Assembly: GCA_028287035.1 (NCBI GenBank)
Contig: JAQBQL010000275.1
Span: forward strand, 1 to 20,456
Direction of reading: 5' to 3'
Source: Labilithrix sp.
Lineage (GTDB): Bacteria; Myxococcota; Polyangia; Polyangiales; Polyangiaceae
DNA: 20,456 nt
Below the pieces are notes generated by a model that was given only the letters and a program-made list of their open reading frames with translations, was not told the DNA's origin and did no database searches. Each line of letters opens with the position of its first letter. The first letter of the stretch is position 1. Shown here piece by piece: positions 13,963 through 20,456 of this stretch. Both the position numbers and the translations under genes were made by a program.

Positions 13963-16900
13963 TGGATGGTGACGTGCCCGGTCTCCGAGTAGCCCTCGCT
14001 GCCTGGCTCGTACATCAGCTCGCCGCGCGCCGCCGGCACCACGAACTCCCCGGGGGTGACCGCGCGGAGGAGGTACGTCGCGTAGGCCGTGGTGCCGCCG
14101 TACACCTGGTCGAAGTAGACGTTCACGCGATCGTCGCGCACGTCGACGTGGCTCGCCGAGCCGCCCCACCCGGTGAGCCCCTGGTAGAACGGGTGCTCCT
14201 GCCCGAGCGACGGCGGGGACGCGACGGTCGCGAGATCCGGCTGGATGGGCTGGAACCCGGCGCCGAAGCGATCCGTGACGGCGAGGTAGCTCGCGCGCCA
14301 CGCGTCGAGCGGCGGCAGCTCGATGCGGAGGGCGACGCGCACGACCTCGCCCGCCTTCACGTGCGCGAGATCGACCGGCGCGCCGCGCGCGTCCGAGAAC
14401 ACGCGGTACACGCTCGGGCCGAGCCGCGCCCGCCGACCGCTGCGTGCCGAGGCCCCGTCCGGACGCACGAAGCGCGCCTCCATCGAGAACGCGCTCGGCG
14501 CCTTCGCGTCGCCCTCGAGCACGAGCTTCACCTTCTTGCCGCGCAGCTCCTGGAGGGCGATGACGACCTCCTTGTTGTCGCCGCCGAGCCGCCGCGTCCT
14601 GTCGAACACGAGCCCCTCGGCCTTGACCTTCACGTCCACCGCGCCGTTCGGCTTGTCCTTGCCGACGAACGAGGAGAGCGCCATGAGCGACCACGCGCTC
14701 GACTGGGTGGAGTACCGGTCGAGCCCGCGGAGGAGCCGGTGGGCGAGCACGGTGACGAGCTTCGACTGCGGACGCAGCTTGACGAGCGCGAGCATCGCCT
14801 GCGCGCGGTCGCGGTCGGTCGAGCCCCAGTACCAGTGGTCACCCTCGCCGTGGACCTCCTGCTTCACCATGCCGGCGTCGTCGAAGGCGGCCTCGACGGC
14901 GTCGAGCGCTTCGCGGGCGCGCGCCTGCTCGGCGGGGAACGTCGCGAGGGTGAGCGCGAGGCTCGCCTTGCCGTACGCGTCGAGCTTCTCGCGGGCGTCC
15001 CACAGCGAATCGGCGATGCTCGCGTCGAGCTTGCCCGCCGCGGCGAGGATCTCGGCGATCGCGACGCGCACCACCGGATCGCGCTGCCGCGGCAGCTCCT
15101 CGGCGAGATAGGCGAGCACGCCGGGAAGGAGCCCCTCCTCCTCGATGCCGATCTCCTTTGCCGCGAGCAGCGCCCGCGCCGCGTAGGTCGTCCCGTAGAC
15201 GTGCGGCTCGGTCCCGCCCGGCCAGAAGGCGAGGCCGCCACCCGCGGTCTTCATCGTGGCGAGCCGCTTGATGCCGGAGTCGATGCGCTTCTTCAGCTCG
15301 GCGTCGTCGAGCGCGAGCGCGCCCGTCCACGCGAGGAGGTTCTTCGCGGCGAGGTAGGGCAGGGTGCCGGACGTCGTCTGCTCGACGCAGCCGTGCGGGT
15401 ACTCGCGGAGGTACGCGAGGCGCTGGCCGAGCTCCGGGTAGAGCGCCGCGCCCGTGTGCAGCGTGAGCTTCGCGTTCTCCTCGAAGATGGCGTCGGCGGG
15501 GATGGCGAGGGTGATCTCCTGGCGCTCGCGGAACACGCCGGAGAGCTGGGGGTGCTCCTCGGTGCCGGGCAGCGCGACCGTCACCGATCGCTCGACCTTG
15601 TCCTTCGTCTTGCCGTCGACCTCGAGGAGGAAGTCGACGAGCGTGGACTTCACGGCCTTCCACGGGACGCTGACGCGGGCGTGGCTCATCGCCGCGAGCC
15701 GCACGTCGCGCTTCTGGCCGAGGATCGTGACGCGCGCGTTGACGGGCGCCTCGGTGTTGTTGTGCGCCATCGCCGCGATCTCCAGCGTGTCGCCCTGCGA
15801 GGCGAACGCCGGCACGATCGGATCGACGAGGTACGGCCGCGTGACGAGGAAGCTCGACTCGGCGGCGCCCGCCGCGCCGTCCTCCGCGAGGACCGTCGCC
15901 ATCATGCGGAGCTCGGTCAGGTTGTCGGGCAGCTTGACCGTGGTCTTCACCTTGCCGCCGCGGCCGGTGGTGAGGGTGGGGAGCCACGCGGCGGTCTCGA
16001 CGAAGTCGCGCCGCGTGTCGAACGAGTCCGCGCCCTCGCCGCTGCCGCCGCCGGCGACGTGCGCCTGCTCGCGCCTCCGGAAGAGGAGCGCCCGGCTGTC
16101 GGCCGCCGTGAACGAGAGGGGCCGCGGCGGATGGAGCGCGCCCGTGGGATCGATCGCGTGGAAGTTGGTCAGACGGAGCACGCCGTCGTCGACGACCGCG
16201 AGCGTCACGTCGGCGTTCTCGACCGGCTCGTTGCCGCGCATCACCTGGACGGTGATCTCGGCGCTGTCCTTGGCGTCGTAACGAGGCTTGCTCGACGTCA
16301 CCTGGACGGTGAGCCGTGAGCCGTCGAGGGTCACCGGGATCCGCATCGCGCCGATCCGGTAGGTCGCCTCGGGTCCGCCGTTGATGGGGAGCAGCGTGAC
16401 CACGGCATGCGCGTACGGCGCGTGGGCGAGGCTGACCGGGACCTCGAGGACGACCGACGGACCCTTGAAGCGCCGGGCCTCGTGCGCGAGGAGGCCGCCG
16501 CGTTCGACCGTGAGGACCGCCATCGCCTCGGGGAACGGGCTCTGGACGAGGATCTTCGCGGTCTCGCCGGGCGCGTACGACTTCTTGTCGGAGCTGATCG
16601 GCGTCTTCTTGCCGGCGCTCGGCACAGCAGTCGGGTCGGGCTCGCTCGCGTCGCTGCTCCACGCGTAGAACGAGGTGCTCGCCTGGTCGTGACCGTCGAT
16701 GCGCGCGACGACCCGGTACTCGCCGCGCGCCTTCGTGACGAGGTCGCACGCGTGCGGGGTCGCGTCGCTCGCGACCGAGCAGGTGCCGACCTGGGTGGCG
16801 ACCATGCCCCACGTCTCGACCATCGCGCCGCTCTCCGCCTTCTGGCTGCTCTTCTTCCACTCGAGCCGCTCGAGGCGAGCCTCCACCGAGGCGCCGGTGA

Positions 16901-19622
16901 CCGGCTTGCCGTCCTTGTCGACCGCGACGAGCTCCACCTTCAGCGGGCCGACCGCGCCGAAGCGGTTCGGCAGTCGCAGGCCGGCATAGCGCGCGAAGGG
17001 GTAGCGGATCACCGACGTGCGATTCGCGATGTGCCGGTACGAGGCGTCGGTGACGTCGGCCTCGAAGGTGACCTCGGTAGGCCCGTTCGGCAGCGGGCCG
17101 AGCTCGACGTCGACGGCGAAGGTGCCGTCGGGCGCGAGCTTTCCTTCGCCGGCGCGCGGGCGCTCCTCGACCAGCGGATCGGCGCCCGCGAACTCGCTCC
17201 GCTCCATGGTGAACGCGAAGCCCGAGGCCTCGAGCGCGCGCGACTCGATGGCCTTCAGCTTCTTCGCGAGCGTCCACTCGACGCGGCCCTCCTCCATCGG
17301 CGCCCCGAACGCGTACCGTCCGATGACCGTGGACTTCCAGCGGCCCGCCGGCATGTCGGGCGGCGCCTCGATGTCGACCTTGAAGCGAGGCGTCTCGAAG
17401 TCGGCGATGCGCACCGTCTGATCGGCGAGCGTCGCGTGCTTGTCGTCGTCGACCTCCAGCTTGATGTGCGCCGGCCCGGTCTGCTGGCCCGCCGGGATGG
17501 TGACCTCCTTCGTGATCGTCCCCTTCGGGCCGGTGACCATCGCCTCGTCGAGGAGGTCGCTGCCGGTCACGTCGGTGATGCGCAGGCGCACCTTGGTCCC
17601 CGCAACCGCGCCGAGCCGCTGCCCCGCGCCGCGCCGGACGTGACCCTTCACGAACATCTTCGTGCCGGGCTTGTAGATGCCGCGGTCGGTGACGAGGACG
17701 CCGAGCAGATCGGTCGTGATCCGCGCGGGCGCCGCGTCGAACGAGCCCTCCTCGTCGCCAGCCGTCTCGCCCGCGGCGAGCGCCGGGTAGAGCTCGCGGG
17801 CCTGCGTCGAGATCTTGTCGAGGGGGACCACCGTCTCCTCGGCGCCGACCTTGATCGTGACCGCCTCCGCGTCACCACGCTTCGCCGGCTCGTCGAGGAC
17901 GGCGACGCCGCGGTCATCGGTCGTCGCCTGCGCAGTGCCCATCGTGACGCCCGCGCCGGCCACGGGCTCGCCGTTCGCGAGGCGGAAGACCGAGACGACC
18001 GCCTTGCCGCCCGTGAGGTGCGTGTGCGCCCCGACCGTCTCCTTGCCGGCGAGCACGAAGAGCGGCACCGAAGGGCGGGCGCCGGAGTCCTGGTCGTACG
18101 CGACCGGCTTCGCGCCGTTCGCCGGCTGCTTCACGCGGGCCTGCGCGAGGTAACTGTGTCCCGCCTCGAGCTTCCCCCAGAGATCGAGGTTCGCCTTTCC
18201 GTAGGCGTGCGGCTGGCCAGCGCCGTCGAACGGCAGCACGAGCGGCGCTCCGAAGGCGGTCGGCACCTCGTTCGCGCGCGAGAGCTTCAGCGCCTCGAGC
18301 AGCGACGCGCTCCCCGGCGGCACCGTCCACACGAGCAGCTCGCCCTTCTTCACGTTGCGGGTGGTCACGAACATGTCGCGGGCCGCCGTCTCGTCGAGGA
18401 CCATCACGCCCTCGCGGAGCACGGCATGCGCGGCGCGCGGCAGGGCGATGAAGGTCGCGCTGACCTCCGGGACCGCGTAGCCGAACCGGTCGCGGAGGCC
18501 GCTCATGCGGATCTGGTAGGTGGTCGCGGGCGCCCACGACGCGTCCACGTAGACCTCGTCGCCGTAGCCGCCGACGCGGAGGTTCTCGGGCAGGGGAGTG
18601 ACGGTGACCTTGCCCTCGACGTCGTCGCCATGGATGCGGTTCGACAGCTTGATGCTGATGCCCGACGTCGCCGGCCCGCGCAGCGTGGTGCCCTTGACCT
18701 CGCAGCTGCTCCCGTACGCGCTGTTGCACTCGACGCTCAGGACGCGGGCCGGCGGCGGCACGTGGAGGTCACGCGTGATGGGCTCGGTCACGCCCTCGCT
18801 GCTGGCGGCGGCGAGGACGACCTTCGCGTCGGGCGCGATCGGACGGGCCGCCTTCACGAGGAGGATCTGCCTCGCGTCGATCCGCTCGCCCTCGAAGGTG
18901 TCGCCGGGCGGCGGATGCTTGATGGACAGCGGGATCTTCGCCTGGGTCTTGCCGTCCACGAGCGTGACGAGCTTGCCGGCCGCGGCGAGGTCGATCGGCC
19001 CGTCGTAGAAGACCAGCATCTCCTCGGAAGGCCCGATGTCGCGGTCGTCGATCGGGCGCACGTAGATGGGCCGCGGCGCGCCCGGCTTCGGCTGGTAGTG
19101 GATGATCTTGCCGCCGATCGTGATCTCGGCCCGCCCCTTGAACCTCGCCTTGTAGCCGCCGACGAGCTTCTTGCCGCTCGGGCCGGTGAGCTCGGGCAGC
19201 GAGACCGTGTACTCGACGTCCAGCGCGAACGGCTGGTCGGCGCGGAAGACGACCGAGCGGTTCGAGGTCCACGTGGTGCGGCCGTTGACGGGCGGCGTGA
19301 GGGTCAGCGTGGGCGCCGCCTTGAGGTCGGCCTCGGCGAACAGCGCGTCGTCGAAAGCGAGCTCGAATTCGTTGCTGCCGGCCTCGAAGGTCCCGTCGGC
19401 GGCGAGCTTCGGGGAGTAGGCGCGGATCTCGCGCGACGAGGAGGTGCCCCGCATCGGGAGGCGGTCGCTCCAGCCGTCGTCGGGCGGCGGGAAGACGAGC
19501 GGACCCGTCGTCTCGGGCACCTCGAGCGGGATGGGCGGCGGCTTGCTGCAGCCGCTGCAACCCTGCGCCGCGAGCGCGAAACACACGAGCACCCAGAACG
19601 CCAACCTTGCGCCGCGCGTCAT
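13959..19622 (-). CDS. Alpha-2-macroglobulin family lipoprotein with thioester motif
   Basis: The 1887-residue protein starts at the ATG giving MTRGARL, with a hydrophobic signal and a lipobox ending AAQGC (Cys22), so it is lipidated and faces the periplasm. Domains run from MG-type beta domains and an MG2 block with DRGIYKPGTKMFVKGHVRR from Asp646, to a Gly-rich bait-like linker near 1183-1203, then the TRRDFVETAAWLPTLTT segment, the thioester motif GCVEQTTS with Cys1412 and Gln1415, and an alpha-helical domain. Such proteins trap attacking proteases when the bait is cut. It is longer than E. coli YfhM (about 1650 residues), with extra N-terminal sequence. Longer upstream frames to 20246 are antisense shadows of the cyclophilin gene. 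A GGGGAG Shine-Dalgarno supports this start. Coupled to pbpC; divergent from the cyclophilin gene. Confidence 0.9.
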   Translation of the reverse strand: MTRGARLAFWVLVCFALAAQGCSGCSKPPPIPLEVPETTGPLVFPPPDDGWSDRLPMRGTSSSREIRAYSPKLAADGTFEAGSNEFELAFDDALFAEADLKAAPTLTLTPPVNGRTTWTSNRSVVFRADQPFALDVEYTVSLPELTGPSGKKLVGGYKARFKGRAEITIGGKIIHYQPKPGAPRPIYVRPIDDRDIGPSEEMLVFYDGPIDLAAAGKLVTLVDGKTQAKIPLSIKHPPPGDTFEGERIDARQILLVKAARPIAPDAKVVLAAASSEGVTEPITRDLHVPPPARVLSVECNSAYGSSCEVKGTTLRGPATSGISIKLSNRIHGDDVEGKVTVTPLPENLRVGGYGDEVYVDASWAPATTYQIRMSGLRDRFGYAVPEVSATFIALPRAAHAVLREGVMVLDETAARDMFVTTRNVKKGELLVWTVPPGSASLLEALKLSRANEVPTAFGAPLVLPFDGAGQPHAYGKANLDLWGKLEAGHSYLAQARVKQPANGAKPVAYDQDSGARPSVPLFVLAGKETVGAHTHLTGGKAVVSVFRLANGEPVAGAGVTMGTAQATTDDRGVAVLDEPAKRGDAEAVTIKVGAEETVVPLDKISTQARELYPALAAGETAGDEEGSFDAAPARITTDLLGVLVTDRGIYKPGTKMFVKGHVRRGAGQRLGAVAGTKVRLRITDVTGSDLLDEAMVTGPKGTITKEVTIPAGQQTGPAHIKLEVDDDKHATLADQTVRIADFETPRFKVDIEAPPDMPAGRWKSTVIGRYAFGAPMEEGRVEWTLAKKLKAIESRALEASGFAFTMERSEFAGADPLVEERPRAGEGKLAPDGTFAVDVELGPLPNGPTEVTFEADVTDASYRHIANRTSVIRYPFARYAGLRLPNRFGAVGPLKVELVAVDKDGKPVTGASVEARLERLEWKKSSQKAESGAMVETWGMVATQVGTCSVASDATPHACDLVTKARGEYRVVARIDGHDQASTSFYAWSSDASEPDPTAVPSAGKKTPISSDKKSYAPGETAKILVQSPFPEAMAVLTVERGGLLAHEARRFKGPSVVLEVPVSLAHAPYAHAVVTLLPINGGPEATYRIGAMRIPVTLDGSRLTVQVTSSKPRYDAKDSAEITVQVMRGNEPVENADVTLAVVDDGVLRLTNFHAIDPTGALHPPRPLSFTAADSRALLFRRREQAHVAGGGSGEGADSFDTRRDFVETAAWLPTLTTGRGGKVKTTVKLPDNLTELRMMATVLAEDGAAGAAESSFLVTRPYLVDPIVPAFASQGDTLEIAAMAHNNTEAPVNARVTILGQKRDVRLAAMSHARVSVPWKAVKSTLVDFLLEVDGKTKDKVERSVTVALPGTEEHPQLSGVFRERQEITLAIPADAIFEENAKLTLHTGAALYPELGQRLAYLREYPHGCVEQTTSGTLPYLAAKNLLAWTGALALDDAELKKRIDSGIKRLATMKTAGGGLAFWPGGTEPHVYGTTYAARALLAAKEIGIEEEGLLPGVLAYLAEELPRQRDPVVRVAIAEILAAAGKLDASIADSLWDAREKLDAYGKASLALTLATFPAEQARAREALDAVEAAFDDAGMVKQEVHGEGDHWYWGSTDRDRAQAMLALVKLRPQSKLVTVLAHRLLRGLDRYSTQSSAWSLMALSSFVGKDKPNGAVDVKVKAEGLVFDRTRRLGGDNKEVVIALQELRGKKVKLVLEGDAKAPSAFSMEARFVRPDGASARSGRRARLGPSVYRVFSDARGAPVDLAHVKAGEVVRVALRIELPPLDAWRASYLAVTDRFGAGFQPIQPDLATVASPPSLGQEHPFYQGLTGWGGSASHVDVRDDRVNVYFDQVYGGTTAYATYLLRAVTPGEFVVPAARGELMYEPGSEGYSETGHVTIQ

Positions 19623-19631
19623 CGAACATCT

Positions 19632-19637
19632 CTCCCC
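19632..19637 (-). promoter_or_regulatory. Shine-Dalgarno of the alpha-2-macroglobulin gene
   Basis: GGGGAG on the minus strand lies 9 nt before the ATG at 19622. It is the only strong ribosome binding site I see before a leader gene here, and it selects this ATG over the out-of-frame ATG 7 nt upstream. Confidence 0.65.
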
Positions 19638-19709
19638 GCCCCGTGAGGAGCGCCGGCGATAGTGCTCGAAAACGACGCGGCGCGGGGATCGATTCCGAGC
19701 GGCGCGGGG

Positions 19710-19715
19710 TATGCT
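19710..19715 (+). promoter_or_regulatory. Putative -10 element of the cyclophilin gene
   Basis: TATGCT matches TATAAT at four positions and ends 6 nt before the ATG at 19722. The gap GCGCGA has no Shine-Dalgarno, which fits a leaderless transcript and argues against the upstream in-frame TTG/ATG-like starts. Confidence 0.45.
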
Positions 19716-19721
19716 GCGCGA

Positions 19722-20228
19722 ATGGCTTCCACCACCGTCGTGTTCGACACCGACCTCGGCTCCTTCGAGATTGCGCTGGACGAGGAGCGCGCCCCCAGGA
19801 CCGTCGCGAACTTCCTCCGTTACGTGGACGAGGGGCACTACGCCGGCACCGTCTTCCACCGCGTGATCCCGGGCTTCATGGCCCAGGGCGGCGGGTACGA
19901 CGCCTCGTACGAGAAGAAGAGCGTGCACGAGCCCGTCGAGAACGAGGCCGACAAGACGCGCAAGAACACGCGCGGCACGGTGGCCATGGCGCGCACCAAC
20001 GATCCGCACTCCGCGACCGCGCAGTTCTTCATCAACGTCGCCGACAACGCGTTCCTCGACCACACCGCGAAGTCCGGCAGCGGGTGGGGCTACACGGTCT
20101 TCGGCGAGGTCACGAGCGGGATGGAGGTCGCGGACAAGATGGTCGCCGTCCAGACCGGCTCGCAGGGTCCGTTCGCCAAGGACGCGCCGCTCACGCCGAT
20201 CACGATCACGGCGGCGCGTCGCAAGTAA
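19722..20228 (+). CDS. Peptidyl-prolyl cis-trans isomerase, cyclophilin type
   Basis: The 168-residue single-domain protein catalyses proline isomerisation. It carries the cyclophilin active site in order: Arg47, Phe52 and Gln55 in FHRVIPGFMAQGG, ARTNDPHSATAQFFIN at 90-105 with Phe103, and FLDH at 111-114. Phe111 replaces the tryptophan of human cyclophilin A, as in E. coli PpiB, and this predicts weak cyclosporin binding. There is no signal peptide, so the cytoplasmic form (PpiB-like) is likely. The ATG giving MASTTVVFD is preferred over the start 20 codons upstream because it begins exactly at the first strand and follows a -10-like hexamer. The next lipoprotein gene starts 17 bp after the stop and may share its transcript. 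Confidence 0.93.
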   Translation: MASTTVVFDTDLGSFEIALDEERAPRTVANFLRYVDEGHYAGTVFHRVIPGFMAQGGGYDASYEKKSVHEPVENEADKTRKNTRGTVAMARTNDPHSATAQFFINVADNAFLDHTAKSGSGWGYTVFGEVTSGMEVADKMVAVQTGSQGPFAKDAPLTPITITAARRK

Positions 20229-20244
20229 TCCGGCACCGCGCGGC

Positions 20245-20456
20245 ATGAGCGCCCGCCGTCTCGCGCTCCTGCTGCTCGCGCTCGCGGCGTGCGCGGCGTC
20301 CTGCGTCGCGTCATGCGTCGCCCGCGTCTCGCGCGTGCCTTCGCGCGCTCCGCAGGTGGACGCAGGCGCGGAGCCGCGTGACGGTTCGAGCGCCGTCGCG
20401 CCCGACGCCGCGGAGGCGAGCGCGCCTGCGGGGGCGCGGGAGGTGCGGGAGCCGCC
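20245..20456 (+). CDS. Lipoprotein of unknown function (partial, runs off the window)
   Basis: An ATG at 20245 opens a frame that stays open to the last base, giving 70 residues. The N-terminus is MSARR, then a Leu/Ala hydrophobic core and LAAC with Cys16 as a near-perfect lipobox. Two more cysteines follow at 20 and 24, so the exact lipidated residue could shift. The rest so far is a low-complexity Ala/Pro/Asp/Glu/Ser-rich linker typical of envelope-anchored proteins in high-GC myxobacteria. No domain is visible before the edge. It starts 17 bp after the cyclophilin stop without a clear promoter, so co-transcription is likely. A function cannot be given. Confidence 0.65.
   Translation, partial: MSARRLALLLLALAACAASCVASCVARVSRVPSRAPQVDAGAEPRDGSSAVAPDAAEASAPAGAREVREP

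Noticed and set aside
11611..13992. 793-residue plus-strand frame opposite pbpC
   Set aside because: Antisense shadow; all PBP motifs are on the minus strand.
13963..14694. Upstream extension of the pbpC frame to 14694
   Set aside because: It overlaps the coding end of the alpha-2-macroglobulin gene in another frame and precedes the membrane anchor; the ATGA start fits.
16407..19646. 1079-residue plus-strand frame opposite the alpha-2-macroglobulin gene
   Set aside because: Arg/Val/Asp-rich shadow with no domain; opposite strand carries the family motifs.
19623..20246. Upstream extension of the alpha-2-macroglobulin frame to 20246
   Set aside because: The added 208 residues are antisense to the cyclophilin gene and would bury the lipoprotein signal.
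1..20456. CRISPR arrays, tRNA/rRNA genes, insertion sequences, attachment sites
   Set aside because: No regularly spaced repeats, RNA-gene-like sequence, transposase or integrase motifs were seen; gene packing leaves no gap over 120 bases.

Overview
The window is chromosomal DNA of very high GC content. Nearly every codon ends in G or C, and long arginine-rich shadow frames run opposite the real genes. The organism is Gram-negative: there are lipoprotein signals, and an alpha-2-macroglobulin gene is paired with penicillin-binding protein 1C. GC-rich codon use, Ala/Pro/Asp-rich lipoproteins, a DUF4403 lipoprotein and dense short operons suggest a myxobacterium-like member of Myxococcota (Polyangia). 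This is an inference from style, not from a marker gene. I see no tRNA, rRNA, CRISPR array, insertion sequence or prophage gene.

Layout. 1-834 (+): C-terminal part of a DNA methyltransferase-like protein cut by the window edge. 809-2188 (-): sugar-phosphate-type antiporter of the OPA group. 2248-2802 (+): membrane-anchored protein with a PD-(D/E)XK nuclease core. 2806-3767 (-): two coupled genes, a small beta-barrel-like protein followed by a winged-helix protein resembling AlkZ/YcaQ. 3845-5293 (+): DUF4403 lipoprotein. 5315-6468 (+): class I methyltransferase coupled to an RNase HI. 6488-8205 (-): a membrane protein with three related winged-helix-like modules plus a small CCxxxCxxC protein. 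8321-10602 (+): MarR regulator coupled to a CLC chloride transporter with CBS domains. 10668-11528 (+): aldose-1-epimerase-like mutarotase. 11473-19622 (-): pbpC and the alpha-2-macroglobulin lipoprotein, coupled through an ATGA overlap. 19722-20456 (+): cyclophilin and the start of a lipoprotein gene.

The clearest functional unit is the envelope pair alpha-2-macroglobulin/PBP1C. One peptidoglycan synthase is made together with a periplasmic protease trap carrying an intact CVEQ thioester. The 3' end of pbpC has an apparent one-base frameshift in a run of five G, and removing one base restores a plausible C-terminus and a stop that no longer overlaps the mutarotase.

Regulation is the most striking window-wide pattern. 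Seven transcription-unit leaders have a TAnnnT hexamer ending 6 to 8 nt before the start codon and one more has it at 9 nt, usually without a Shine-Dalgarno sequence. This suggests widespread leaderless transcription. The alpha-2-macroglobulin gene is the contrast, with a clear purine-rich Shine-Dalgarno. I do not see an obvious new defence system or biosynthetic cluster. The best candidates for undescribed biology are the triplicated winged-helix membrane protein with its Cys-rich partner, the membrane-anchored nuclease, and the beta-barrel/AlkZ-like pair.
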